A DNA stretch of 26,236 bases, from the NCBI GenBank assembly GCA_900543105.1, contig UQQA01000020.1:1-26236 (forward strand), written 5' to 3'. This DNA is from an uncultured Ruminococcus sp. (GTDB lineage Bacteria; Bacillota; Clostridia; Oscillospirales; Ruminococcaceae). A program made the position numbers and the translations under genes. Under the pieces are notes generated by a model. It did not search any database. It saw only the letters and a program-made list of their open reading frames with translations, and had not been told where the DNA came from. Position 1 is the first letter of the stretch, and every line of letters starts with the position of its first letter. This document shows positions 7,989 through 15,737 of this stretch, piece after piece.

Positions 7989-8855
7989 TCACAAAAGGCT
8001 CTCGTAATAATCTTTCATTGTCTTGGCGTCCTCGGTCTGGGTTCCGTCGCTTTCGCAGATAAATGTCGGCGCAAGGCTTTTCTTCGCAACAAGCTCCATG
8101 AGCGGTTCAAACTGCGGACCGTAAACAGTGTCGGCAAAGGTCAGGTGCTTCTTTTCGCCGCCCTTTTCGGTGTATTCTATCTTGGAAAAATGCGAGTGGA
8201 ACGTTTTAAGGCGCTCACTGCCGAGTTCGTTTTCTATCGTGTCAAGAATCTTTTCATAGTCGGACTTGTCCTTGATAGAGCCGAATGTCCGTGCGTTGAG
8301 ATGTCCGAAATCGATGCAGGGGATAAAGCTTTCATCGATCTTGCAAAGCTCCATAACTTCGTGAAGATCACCGAGCTGATTTATCTTTCCCATAGTTTCG
8401 GGACAGCATCGGATATTTTCAAGTCCCTGCGCAACAAGCTCCTCACGGGCAAGCTTCATCGTGTTTTTAGCAAGTTCAAGTGCCTCTTCGCGTGTCATTT
8501 TTGAACATGAGCCGCTGTGGATAACGATCCTGTCGCCGCCCATAGCGTTCACAGCCTTTGCCGATGCAAGAATGTAGTTCACCGAGTTAAGACGCTTTTC
8601 CTCCTCAACGCTTGAAAGTGAGATGAAGTAAGGCGCATGAACGGAAACGCTTATCCCTGCATTTCGCAGAGCAGCGCCTATCTCCTTAGCGCTCTCCTCG
8701 GAAACACGAACGCCCTGACCGCACTGGTACTCAAAGTGGTTCAAGCCGAATTTGGTAAGATATTCGCCGAGCTGAACGGATTTTTTGTAACCCATTTCCT
8801 TGAAGCTCAAAGCTGTTCCCGCAGGTCCGAATTTTGCTTTTATATCATTTGACAT
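7989..8855 (-). CDS. Endonuclease IV-like TIM-barrel protein (AP2Ec superfamily)
   Basis: This 288-aa protein matches the AP endonuclease family 2 / xylose-isomerase-like TIM barrel. Several metal-ligand positions of endonuclease IV are recognisable: His in SVHAPYF, His in IVIHSGS, Glu in CCPETMGK, Asp and His in CIDFGHLNA, His in TFHSHFS, His in EKKHLTF and Glu in ICESDG. The Asp of the DxH pair in E. coli Nfo appears to be Lys here (KKH), so activity as a DNA repair enzyme is plausible but not certain; a sugar-phosphate isomerase role is the alternative. The start is preceded by AAAGGA. It is monocistronic with its own promoter. The 271-nt spacer downstream (7718-7988) shows only a short GC hairpin and nothing else I recognise. 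Confidence 0.85.
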   Translation of the reverse strand: MSNDIKAKFGPAGTALSFKEMGYKKSVQLGEYLTKFGLNHFEYQCGQGVRVSEESAKEIGAALRNAGISVSVHAPYFISLSSVEEEKRLNSVNYILASAKAVNAMGGDRIVIHSGSCSKMTREEALELAKNTMKLAREELVAQGLENIRCCPETMGKINQLGDLHEVMELCKIDESFIPCIDFGHLNARTFGSIKDKSDYEKILDTIENELGSERLKTFHSHFSKIEYTEKGGEKKHLTFADTVYGPQFEPLMELVAKKSLAPTFICESDGTQTEDAKTMKDYYESLL

Positions 8856-8890
8856 TGTTTTAGTCCTTTCGTAAAACTAGGTTTATTATT

Positions 8891-8919
8891 ATTTTAATAA
8901 ATATAACAAGGTTAGTCAA
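8891..8919 (-). promoter_or_regulatory. Putative sigma-A promoter for the endonuclease IV-like gene
   Basis: TTGACT (8914-8919) and TAAAAT (8891-8896) are separated by 17 nt on the minus strand, 36 nt upstream of the start codon. Confidence 0.7.
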
Positions 8920-8933
8920 GGGGAAAATTAAAA

Positions 8934-9258
8934 TAATTCGGAATTCGGAATGCGGAATTCGGAATTATTTTTGCTCCGCAAATTTACGGCGCAAACTGAG
9001 TTCCTGTAGGGTTGGATTCTATATCCGCCCGTTGCAAAAACGGCATTTTACCCGAAAAATTTTGTATGGGACGGCTCGCGTCCATAGGTTACAGAGTGCC
9101 CCTCTCCCTCTTGTTGGTTTGCCCTTTGCTCAGAACTCCACGAAACTATTGAATTATCGATCGCAGGATAAACATATTTTGTATAGTTTTAGAGTTTACA
9201 ATGTACTATTGAAAATCGCAGTTTTTCCTTGCATATCCCACAGCCGTTCAAACAGCAT
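8934..9258 (+). repeat. Mosaic spacer repeats and unassigned spacer
   Basis: Beginning at about 8937 there is a heptamer array (TTCGGAATTCGGAATGCGG...), then GCTCCGCAAATT (8972), then the hairpin GGATTCTATATCC module (9006-9031), then a degenerate copy of the second hairpin (about 9062-9090). The remaining DNA to 9258 is AT-rich with short ORFs that have no ribosome-binding sites; I see nothing else in it. The 286-nt repeat follows directly. Confidence 0.75.
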
Positions 9259-9544
9259 CGCCGTTCAAACGTTGTCGGCTTAAAACGTTCGTCGCTTTGC
9301 TCCTCACGTTTATTCGCCGAGGATAGTTTGTTTAAGGAAAACAGAATGGCGCAATTCACATTTATAGGTTTACGTAACTGATTTCTCACGTTCTGTTTTA
9401 CCTTTTTGTGTGAATTGCGCCTTTTTAGCTGTTACTGATTTTGCTATTGCAGAAAAGCTTTAACTGTTAGTTTAGGGTGTTTCGCTCTCTGCGGAGAGCG
9501 ACAATGGGGCGCTGCCCCCTTGACCCCTGCCACCCTTTGAAAAG
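9259..9544. repeat. 286-nt multi-hairpin repeat, copy A
   Basis: This copy matches 25951-26236 in the same orientation, and both are 286 nt as far as visible. Landmarks shared by both are AAACGTTCGTCGCTTTGCTC...ACGTTT; a long stem GCGCAATTCACA (9350-9361) with TGTGAATTGCGC (9409-9420), closing a loop that keeps TCACGTTCTGTTTTAC; the hairpin CTCTCTGCGGAGAGCG (9485-9500); and a GC-rich end GCGCTGCCCCCTTGACCCC...CCACCC. It lies just 3' of the amino-acid-binding gene (27 nt after its stop, minus strand). No ORF is conserved between the copies; the conserved stems suggest an RNA or a structured DNA element. Confidence 0.85.
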
Positions 9545-9570
9545 CGTGGACGTAAACTTTAGTTTTTTTC

Positions 9571-10425
9571 TTACTGAACAGTTGTGATGTCAGAACCGAA
9601 CCACTTTTCGGAGATCTCGCCGAGCTTGCCGTCAGCCTTCATTTCGGAAAGTGTCTGCTGAACCTTGTCACGGAGAGCCTGATCGTTCTTTCTGAAGCCG
9701 ATAGCGTATTCTTCTTCTTCAAGTCCGTCGGAAAGAAGAACATAATCCTTGCCGCTTTCCTTGATATCATAGTTTGCAACCACGGAATCCATAAATACTG
9801 CGTCAACGAGGTTGAGTTCGAGCTGCTGGAGACATTCAACGTTTGTTGCGAGTGCGTTCTCTGTGATGTTAAGACCTGCACCCTCGAGAATTTCCTGCGC
9901 TGTTGAGCCGCTCTGTACTGCAACTGTCTTGCCGTCGAGGTCAGTCTGAGAAGCGATCGTGCTGTCTGCTGTTACAACGAATACCATTTCATTCTTCATA
10001 TAAGGTTCGCTGAGGTTCATAACTTCCTGTCTTGAAGCGTTGATGGACATACCGTTCCAGATGCAGTCGATCTTGCCCGAGTCGAGATCCTGTTCCTTTG
10101 TGTCCCAGTCGATAGGCTGCTTAACGAGCTTAACGCCGAGTCTTGCGCAAACCTCTTCTGCGCAGTCGATATCGAAGCCGACGATCTCGTCGTTTTCATC
10201 TGTGTAGCCCATTGGCTTGAAGGTAGCGTCAAGACCGAGGATAAATTCGCCCGAATCGAGTACCTTCTGGAGAGAGTTGTCCTCGCCTGCTTCTTCTGTT
10301 ACAGCGGCAGCGTCAGTGTCGGCGGCTGTTGTTGTTTCGTCCGATGAGCCGTTGGAGTTTCCGCAGCCTGCGAGCATTGCGGGAACGAGTGCCATTACGG
10401 CGATAAGCTTTGCTAATTTTTTCAT
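9571..10425 (-). CDS. Amino-acid ABC transporter substrate-binding lipoprotein (SBP family 3)
   Basis: This extracellular lipoprotein should bind an amino acid and deliver it to an ABC permease. The 284-aa protein has the lipobox LAGC with Cys21, an acidic linker (about 24-48), and a periplasmic-binding-protein-like II fold. Visible landmarks are ILGLDATFKPMGYTDEN, IVGFDIDCAEEVCARLGV, DCIWNGMSINASRQEVM, LDGKTVAVQSGSTAQEIL and KWFGSDIT. No permease or ATPase gene is adjacent in the window, so it is an orphan or its partners lie elsewhere. The start is preceded by AAGGGAAAG. The ligand cannot be called from sequence alone. Confidence 0.93.
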   Translation of the reverse strand: MKKLAKLIAVMALVPAMLAGCGNSNGSSDETTTAADTDAAAVTEEAGEDNSLQKVLDSGEFILGLDATFKPMGYTDENDEIVGFDIDCAEEVCARLGVKLVKQPIDWDTKEQDLDSGKIDCIWNGMSINASRQEVMNLSEPYMKNEMVFVVTADSTIASQTDLDGKTVAVQSGSTAQEILEGAGLNITENALATNVECLQQLELNLVDAVFMDSVVANYDIKESGKDYVLLSDGLEEEEYAIGFRKNDQALRDKVQQTLSEMKADGKLGEISEKWFGSDITTVQ

Positions 10426-10480
10426 ATTCTTTCCCTTACCTTTCTTAAAACAGGCATAAAGCCTTTAAAATACAAAGCTA

Positions 10481-10509
10481 ATAATACCACATCTTAATAT
10501 TAAAGTAAA
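10481..10509 (-). promoter_or_regulatory. Putative promoter for the amino-acid-binding protein
   Basis: On the minus strand TTTACT (10504-10509) and TATTAT (10481-10486) are separated by 17 nt, about 55 nt upstream of the start codon. Confidence 0.55.
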
Positions 10510-10573
10510 GCAATAAAGCAAAGCTTTGGGATTTTGTATCAAATCCGCCCGAAAAAGCCTTGCTTTTTATTGC
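10510..10573 (-). terminator. Imperfect hairpin after the S41 gene
   Basis: An imperfect inverted repeat (GCAATAA..AGCAAAGCTT with AAGCCTTGCT..TTATTGC) lies 26 nt beyond the S41 protease stop. It may terminate the GNAT-S41 unit; its far edge touches the next promoter. It lacks a clean U-tract. Confidence 0.4.
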
Positions 10574-10598
10574 AATTCACAATAGGGAAGCTGCGTTG

Positions 10599-11522
10599 TT
10601 ACTTATTCAGCAGTTCCAGTGCAAAGTCAAAGCTCTCATCATCGCTTTTTTCATAGTCGGGAGAAATGCCGTTTTCGCTGAAAGTTTCTTTTCCGCCGCT
10701 GCACATCAGCGATGATACAAAAATAAAATCGTGACCGTCATTGAACTTTTTGAATGCATATGTAAAATTCTTTCCGTAGGTCTTTGTGCCGACAACGGAA
10801 ACCTTGTCCCCGAAATCGGACTTCATACAGAATATCATTGCTTCGGCGGAGCTTGCGGTGTTCTCATTGCAGAGGAAAACAAGCTTGTCAAAGCCGATCG
10901 TTTTGTCGGTTTTTGATTTGTGTTCGATAGTTTCTTTGTCGTTGACTTCGGTCATAACTACCTCGCCTTTGTTGTAAAAAAGCGAAAGGACTTTTGAAAG
11001 CCCGTCAATGCTTCCGCCTGAATTGTCACGCAGGTCGATAATGAATTTGTCCGAGCTTTTGAGCAGATCGGAATACTGCATAAGACCGCTGTAGGTTTCT
11101 TTCGGTGTAAAATCACTCAGCTTGATGCAGCATATTCCACCCTCGGCTGTGACGGTTGTTTCACCGGCTTCCGCAAAAAGATTTTCCACACGCTCCGACT
11201 CTGCCTTGCTGAAAATGCGGTTATACTCGGCGAGCCGTTCGGGTTCGTATTGGTTGATATCATCAAGAACAAGCTTGTAAACATAATTTTCAAAGTTGCC
11301 GTAAGAACCCTCGTCATATATATCGCCAAGCTTTTTTCGCATTGCGCCGTCAAGATTTTCCTGAGAATAATAGTATTCCGTGAGGTATTCTTTCAGACCG
11401 GCAAGCTTATCGCTTTGTATATGCTTTATCAGAAGTATATTGAATATCACCAATATAACGATGATGAAAATATAGATCCCGTCACCCTTTTTGCCTTGCT
11501 TTTTGACCTTATCTGCGTTCAT
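10599..11522 (-). CDS. Membrane-anchored S41-family peptidase, minimal form
   Basis: This 307-aa protein has one N-terminal transmembrane segment (about 16-34, rich in Ile/Val) after a Lys-rich start, so the catalytic part should lie outside the cell. The C-terminal half is a C-terminal-processing (tail-specific) peptidase domain: FIIDLRDNSGGSIDGL, then NENTASSAEAM with the likely nucleophile Ser224, and VVGTKTYGK with the likely general base Lys251. I see no PDZ domain, which most CtpA/Prc members carry. The start at 11522 has an AGGAGG site 9 nt upstream. It follows the GNAT gene by 37 nt and is probably in the same transcript. The substrate is unknown. Confidence 0.85.
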   Translation of the reverse strand: MNADKVKKQGKKGDGIYIFIIVILVIFNILLIKHIQSDKLAGLKEYLTEYYYSQENLDGAMRKKLGDIYDEGSYGNFENYVYKLVLDDINQYEPERLAEYNRIFSKAESERVENLFAEAGETTVTAEGGICCIKLSDFTPKETYSGLMQYSDLLKSSDKFIIDLRDNSGGSIDGLSKVLSLFYNKGEVVMTEVNDKETIEHKSKTDKTIGFDKLVFLCNENTASSAEAMIFCMKSDFGDKVSVVGTKTYGKNFTYAFKKFNDGHDFIFVSSLMCSGGKETFSENGISPDYEKSDDESFDFALELLNK

Positions 11523-11559
11523 AGCTGTTGTCCTCCTAAGGTTGTTGTTTTTGCGGATA

Positions 11560-12165
11560 TCAGAGCTTTATTCCGCATTTTGCCACAGCTTCGGTGGAAA
11601 GTTCATTCACATTTATAAATTCGGGCGCAACATCGGGATGAGGGGTAAGAATTTTCTCCATCCAGATCATATCGTACCAGCGGTCAAATTTGTAGCCGCA
11701 CTTTACGAAGTTTCCGACATAGCGGTAGCCGAGATGAGCGTGAAAATCCTCGCTGTTTCGGTCAAGATGCCCGTCCGCCTCGCCCGAGGGTACGCCGATG
11801 CAGGCGCAGAGGTTGTAGACATTCATTTCCGCAAGCAGCTTTTCGAGCGTGTCATAAAGCTTTTTGCCCACGCCGTGCTTTCTGTATGCCATATCGACAT
11901 ATATCGAGGTCTCGACCGAATGTTCATACGCCTTTCTGCCGACAAAGGGACTTACATAGGCATAGCCGACTGTTTTCCCGTTGATCTCTGCGCAGATATA
12001 AGGGTATTTCTGCTTTGTTTTTGCTATCCTCGCTTCAAATTCTTCTTTCGTCGGCGGATCGTATTCAAAGGTTATCGCCGTTTCGAGGACATAGGGTCTG
12101 TATATCTCCGATATTGCCTTTGCATCGGAAATCTCGGCAAATCTTACTGTTATCTCATCGTTCAT
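11560..12165 (-). CDS. GNAT N-acetyltransferase, phosphinothricin-acetyltransferase type
   Basis: This acetyl-CoA-dependent N-acetyltransferase has 201 aa. The layout follows the PAT/Bar-like GNAT branch: VRFAEISDAKAISEIYRPYV, ETAITFEYDPPT, GYAYVSPF, the acetyl-CoA loop YRKHGVGKKLYDTLEKLL, ACIGVPSGEADG in place of the usual ACIALPN, HLGYRYVGNF and WYDMIWMEK. A roughly 30-residue tail extends past the usual end. The start at 12165 follows GGGAAG by about 9 nt; the frame extended to 12219 overlaps the promoter -35 and was rejected. The real substrate is unknown; family members often acetylate amino-acid analogues. Confidence 0.88.
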   Translation of the reverse strand: MNDEITVRFAEISDAKAISEIYRPYVLETAITFEYDPPTKEEFEARIAKTKQKYPYICAEINGKTVGYAYVSPFVGRKAYEHSVETSIYVDMAYRKHGVGKKLYDTLEKLLAEMNVYNLCACIGVPSGEADGHLDRNSEDFHAHLGYRYVGNFVKCGYKFDRWYDMIWMEKILTPHPDVAPEFINVNELSTEAVAKCGIKL

Positions 12166-12190
12166 AAGCGAACACTTCCCTTCGCGTTCG

Positions 12191-12219
12191 ATTATAGCAC
12201 TAAAAGCGCGAAAATGCAA
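12191..12219 (-). promoter_or_regulatory. Putative sigma-A promoter for GNAT-S41
   Basis: On the minus strand TTGCAT (12214-12219) and TATAAT (12191-12196) are separated by 17 nt. It is divergent from the MATE promoter, with the two -35 boxes about 25 nt apart. Confidence 0.7.
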
Positions 12220-12243
12220 GAAAATTCGGACGAAAATTCAAAC

Positions 12244-12272
12244 TTGACAATGCAGATGCGCTGTGCTATACT
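12244..12272 (+). promoter_or_regulatory. Putative sigma-A promoter for the MATE gene
   Basis: A consensus TTGACA (12244-12249) is followed after 17 nt by TATACT (12267-12272). The MATE start codon lies 38 nt downstream. Confidence 0.75.
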
Positions 12273-12310
12273 ATAATCATTGAATATTTCTGAAAAGGGG
12301 AGTGGAGCGA

Positions 12311-13683
12311 ATGAAAGAGAAAAACAGTATATACCGCCGCGCGCTGACGCTCGCCGTTCCGATGATGATACAGAACGGCATTACGAATATGGTCGGACTT
12401 GTTGACAGCGTTATGGTGGGAAGTCTCGGAACGGAGGCAATGACGGCGGTAACGATAGTCGGTCAGCTTATTTTCGTATTCAATCTCGGCATTTTCGGGG
12501 GGATATCGGGACCGGGCATCTACGCCGCTCAGTTTTACGGTCAGGGGAATACAGAGGGCTTCAGAAGTGCAATACGAATGAAGCGCTTTATATGTGCGGC
12601 ATTTCTTGTTATCGGGGTGCTTGCGTTCCTGTTCGGTGACGAGTTCCTTATCGGACTTTATCTCAAAGGCGAAAGCGGCTCGATAGATGCGTCGCTTACA
12701 ATGCAGAACGCAAAGGACTATCTGCGGATTATGCTGCTCGGACTGCTCCCGTTCGCTGTAACGCAGATATATGCAAGCTCACTGCGTGAATCGGGCGACA
12801 GCATAAGCCGATGGTCGCAGGAGTTTCATCGGTCGTTGTGGATATCGTGTTCAATTATCTGCTCATATTCGGAAAGTTCGGCTTTCCCGAGCTTGGCGTA
12901 AGGGGTGCGGCGATAGCGACCGTTCTCGCAAGGTTTGTCGAAATGCTCGTTGTTGTTATATGGGCAAATCTCCGCAGGGATAAGCACGAATTCCTGCAGG
13001 GACTTTATACGACATTCCTTGTCCCGAAAGACCTTGCACTCAAAATGTTCAGAAAGGGTACGCCGATATTCCTCAATGAATTCCTATGGGCAGGTGCGAT
13101 AGCAGTCCTTACGCAGACTTATGCAACAAGGGGACTTGAAATAGTTGCAGGAATGAATATTTCAAACTCCCTGTGCAATCTGCTCAATGTAGTATTTGTT
13201 GCGCTCGGAAACGCAGTAGGGATACTCATAGGTCAGACCCTCGGTGCAGGTCAGTACGAAAAGGCGAAAAAGGATTCGTTTTCACTGATGAAATTCACGG
13301 GCGGAGCGTGTCTTATCCTGACGGCGGCGCTGATATCGGTGTCGAAAATCTTTCCGCTCGTCTATGATACCACGGACGAGGTGCGCTCGCTCGGAACAAG
13401 CTTCATCATCATAACAGCGGCATTTTTCCCCGTTCAGGGCTACCTCAATGCGATGTATTTCACCCTGCGCTCGGGAGGAAAAACATTCGTGACGTTCCTT
13501 TTTGACAGCGTGTTCTCGTGGGTGTTCTCCGTGCCGCTCGCATACGTTCTCTGCACCTTTACAGCACTGCCGATACTGCCCGTTTACACAATAGTTTGTG
13601 CGGCTGACATTATAAAAGTCGTCATAGGATATATCCTTATAAGAAAAGGCGTTTGGATAAGCAGGATCGTGGATAATGCGTAA
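12311..13683 (+). pseudogene. MATE-family efflux transporter, single-base frameshift
   Basis: MATE proteins are 12-helix cation/drug antiporters. Two overlapping frames encode the two halves: 12311-12901, ending in a nonsense tail after SLRESGDSI, and 12811-13683, beginning MVAGVSSVVVD. Restoring one G near 12807 (ATAAGCCG to ATAAGGCCG) gives a continuous 457-aa protein with the family's normal length and the usual SGDSI-RP-MVAG join. The start at 12311 is preceded by GGGGAG at 9 nt; the GTG at 12302 abuts that site. The rest of the coding sequence is intact, so a sequencing error or a very recent mutation is likely. The C-terminus (VDNA, then TAA) is made of repeat-like sequence. Confidence 0.88.
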
Positions 13684-13860
13684 TTATTTAAATTCGGAAT
13701 TAGGAATGCGGAATTCGGAATTATTTATGCTCCGTAAATTCACTGAATAATACAAAATTGTGTAGGGGTGGATTCTATATCCGCCTGTTTGCAAACCCTT
13801 TAATTTGATCTGATTTTCTGTAGGGGACGGGTCGCTGTTCCGTACCGCAAGGCGTTTGTT
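13684..13860 (+). repeat. Mosaic spacer repeats after the MATE gene
   Basis: The order is the same as in the other copies: a heptamer array (about 13690-13724), GCTCCGTAAATT (about 13729), the GGATTCTATATCCGCC hairpin (13762-13787), and the TTTTCTGTAGGGGACGGG module (about 13814-13848, with a degraded 3' arm). The array begins directly at the MATE stop codon. The rest of the 13684-14381 spacer holds the sRNA unit, the corC promoter and AT-rich DNA. Confidence 0.85.
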
Positions 13861-13907
13861 ACAAACGGTAAAACACAAGATTTTTCTATAGAATAAATCC
13901 CAAAGTC

Positions 13908-13947
13908 TTGACAATACTATATTTCTGTGATATAATGATCACAGAAA
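13908..13947 (+). promoter_or_regulatory. Consensus promoter overlapped by a perfect palindrome
   Basis: TTGACA (13908-13913) and TATAAT (13931-13936) match the sigma-A consensus exactly with 17-nt spacing. A perfect inverted repeat, TTTCTGTGAT (13922-13931) and ATCACAGAAA (13938-13947) around ATAATG, covers the -10 box and the expected start point. A dimeric regulator bound there would be expected to block transcription; no such regulator is identified. Confidence 0.8.
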
Positions 13948-14019
13948 TGAATAATCGATGAACCCACTGAGTTCACCAAAAAAAAAAACACGCAGAGCTG
14001 CCACTCTGCGTGTTTTTTT
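13943..14019 (+). ncRNA. Candidate small RNA, about 77 nt
   Basis: A consensus promoter points at this segment and a strong terminator ends it. The body contains GAACCCACTGAGTTC, which can form a small hairpin, then a run of eleven A (13978-13988), then the terminator. A 29-codon frame from an ATG at 13958 exists but has no ribosome-binding site and reads through the terminator, so coding is unlikely. It matches no RNA family I recognise. The predicted ends are inferred from the promoter and terminator. Confidence 0.55.
13982..14019. terminator. Strong intrinsic terminator of the candidate small RNA
   Basis: The 9-bp GC-rich stem CACGCAGAG (13989-13997) with CTCTGCGTG (14004-14012) has a 6-nt loop, is followed by seven T and preceded by A's that can pair with them. 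It could work in both directions. Confidence 0.88.
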
Positions 14020-14273
14020 GCTGAAATTATTCTCGCTGTCAAAATAATATTTCTTCGTAATTGAAAGAGTAAAAAGACTTTATGTTCGCTCACTGCATAT
14101 ACCAAATGTTTAATATATAATAAATATACAAACAGTAAAGGTTACAATACATTTACAATTTGGAAACCGTTTTCCCGGGGATACTTTGCAAAACGTCGAA
14201 AAGCGCGGTAAAACCTTGCGGAAACGGGCTTTTTTATACAGAAAAAATGCTTTGTCGGTGAAAAAGATGTTTG

Positions 14274-14302
14274 TTGACTTTTTCTGAGTTTTATAGTATA
14301 AT
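14274..14302 (+). promoter_or_regulatory. Putative promoter of the corC-transglutaminase-like locus
   Basis: TTGACT (14274-14279) and TATAAT (14297-14302) are separated by 17 nt, 79 nt upstream of the CorC-like start. No terminator was seen between this promoter and the first lipoprotein gene. Confidence 0.75.
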
Positions 14303-14381
14303 TTGTTTAATAGCTGCCCTGACTTTTCGGACGGCAAACAGAATGTTACAAGTATTTTTTTATTTTGAAAGGAAGTCGGTT

Positions 14382-15737
14382 ATGGATTCTGACGGGCTTG
14401 CGGGGAGTATTGTTATCCTTGCGCTTATTTTGTTAAAAACATTTCTTGCGGTCTGCGAAAATGCAGTCGCTGAAATAGGTGACTCAAAGCTAAAGACGTT
14501 TGAAAACGGAACTGCTGCGGAAAAACGGCTTTATTCGATGCTGAAAAAGCCGATCGCTCTTGAACGGACTTTTGCTGTCGGAAAGGGCGCACTTTCGTCG
14601 ATAATATGCGTTATATCGGAGCTTGTGTTTATCGGTGAGCTGTCAGAAACGCTCGGTGAGGCTATGCCGGCTTCGGTGGCTTATATTCTTTCGGCGGTGA
14701 TAATTCTTCTTGCCGATGCGTTTGTGATACTTGCGTTCGGCTGCGGTCTGCCGAAAAGACTTGTGACGAAAAAGAACGCTGCGGACACTGCTGTGCGATG
14801 CTCGGCTGCACTCAGATTCTTCACTGTGCTGCTCACGCCTTTATCCGTGCTTTCGTCATCGGTGATAAACGTGTTCGGAGGAACTTCCGAGGACGCTGAT
14901 GAAGTCACCGAAGAAGAGATACTTATGATGGTCGATGCGGGCAATGTCGAAGAATCACAGAGGGAAATGATAAGCAATGTTTTCGGGTTCGATGACAAGA
15001 ACGTTTCCGATGTTATGACCCACAGAACGGATATCGTCGCTGTTGAAACGACGGCAGGCATTTCCGAGATAGTCAATGCTTCGATAAGCAGCGGCTTTTC
15101 GAGGATCCCCGTTTATGAGGACAGCATCGACCATATCGTCGGTGTTATCAGCGTGAAAGACCTGCTTTGCATGATAGGCTCGGATGCTGCACAAAGCACG
15201 GTTGCAAAAGACCTTATGAGGGACGTTTTCTATGTCCCCGAATCAATGCACTGCAGCGAGCTTTTCAAGCTCCTTTCGCAGAAAAAGACCGTTATGGCTA
15301 CCGTTGTCGATGAATACGGCGGAACGGCAGGCATTGTAACAATGGAGGACCTTGTTGAAACCATTGTCGGTGATATCCGTGACGAATACGACAACGAGGA
15401 AGAGGATATAAAACAGATATCGGACGATACCTACACCATAAGCGGAAACGCTTCGCCCGAGGATGTTTTCGGGGAGCTTGGACTTGAACTGCCCGAGGAT
15501 AACGATTCCGACACTATGAGCGGATTTGTGACGAGCCTGCTCGGACATATTCCCGAAGAAAACGAACACGCCTCGGTGCGATACCAAAATGTGCTTTTCA
15601 CAGTCCTTGTTACCGAGGATATGTGGATATCAAAGCTCAAAGCGGAAATAATTCACGATGACAGCTCCGACGGAGAAGATCGTGATAATGAAAATAACGA
15701 AAACGAAAAGGAGAAGATCAATGAAGACGAACACTAA
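14382..15737 (+). CDS. CorC/HlyC-type CNNM transmembrane protein with CBS pair
   Basis: This 451-aa membrane protein is of the type linked to Mg2+/Co2+ homeostasis and sometimes labelled hemolysin C. The N-terminal DUF21/CNNM domain has about four hydrophobic segments (about 5-27, 69-90, 96-120, 143-165). A CBS pair follows (about 208-335; VSDVMTHRTDIVAV, SRIPVYEDSIDHIVGVI, and ATVVDEYGGTAGIVTMEDLVE as the second CBS hallmark). A CorC_HlyC C-terminal domain comes next (about 345-430), with SGFVTSLLGHIPEE. An Asp/Glu/Asn/Lys-rich tail ends the protein. The start at 14382 follows GAAAGGAAG; the frame extended to 14271 covers the promoter. Its 3' end overlaps the next gene by 17 nt. Direct transport activity is not established for the whole family. 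Confidence 0.9.
   Translation: MDSDGLAGSIVILALILLKTFLAVCENAVAEIGDSKLKTFENGTAAEKRLYSMLKKPIALERTFAVGKGALSSIICVISELVFIGELSETLGEAMPASVAYILSAVIILLADAFVILAFGCGLPKRLVTKKNAADTAVRCSAALRFFTVLLTPLSVLSSSVINVFGGTSEDADEVTEEEILMMVDAGNVEESQREMISNVFGFDDKNVSDVMTHRTDIVAVETTAGISEIVNASISSGFSRIPVYEDSIDHIVGVISVKDLLCMIGSDAAQSTVAKDLMRDVFYVPESMHCSELFKLLSQKKTVMATVVDEYGGTAGIVTMEDLVETIVGDIRDEYDNEEEDIKQISDDTYTISGNASPEDVFGELGLELPEDNDSDTMSGFVTSLLGHIPEENEHASVRYQNVLFTVLVTEDMWISKLKAEIIHDDSSDGEDRDNENNENEKEKINEDEH

Noticed and set aside
9032..9389. Short overlapping ORFs on both strands in the 8856-9570 spacer
   Set aside because: They are built from repeat modules, lack ribosome-binding sites, and have no conserved frame in the second repeat copy.
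13958..14050. Small ORF (about 29 codons, starting MNPLSSPKKK) inside the candidate small RNA
   Set aside because: There is no Shine-Dalgarno site, and the frame runs through the terminator, including its A- and T-tracts.
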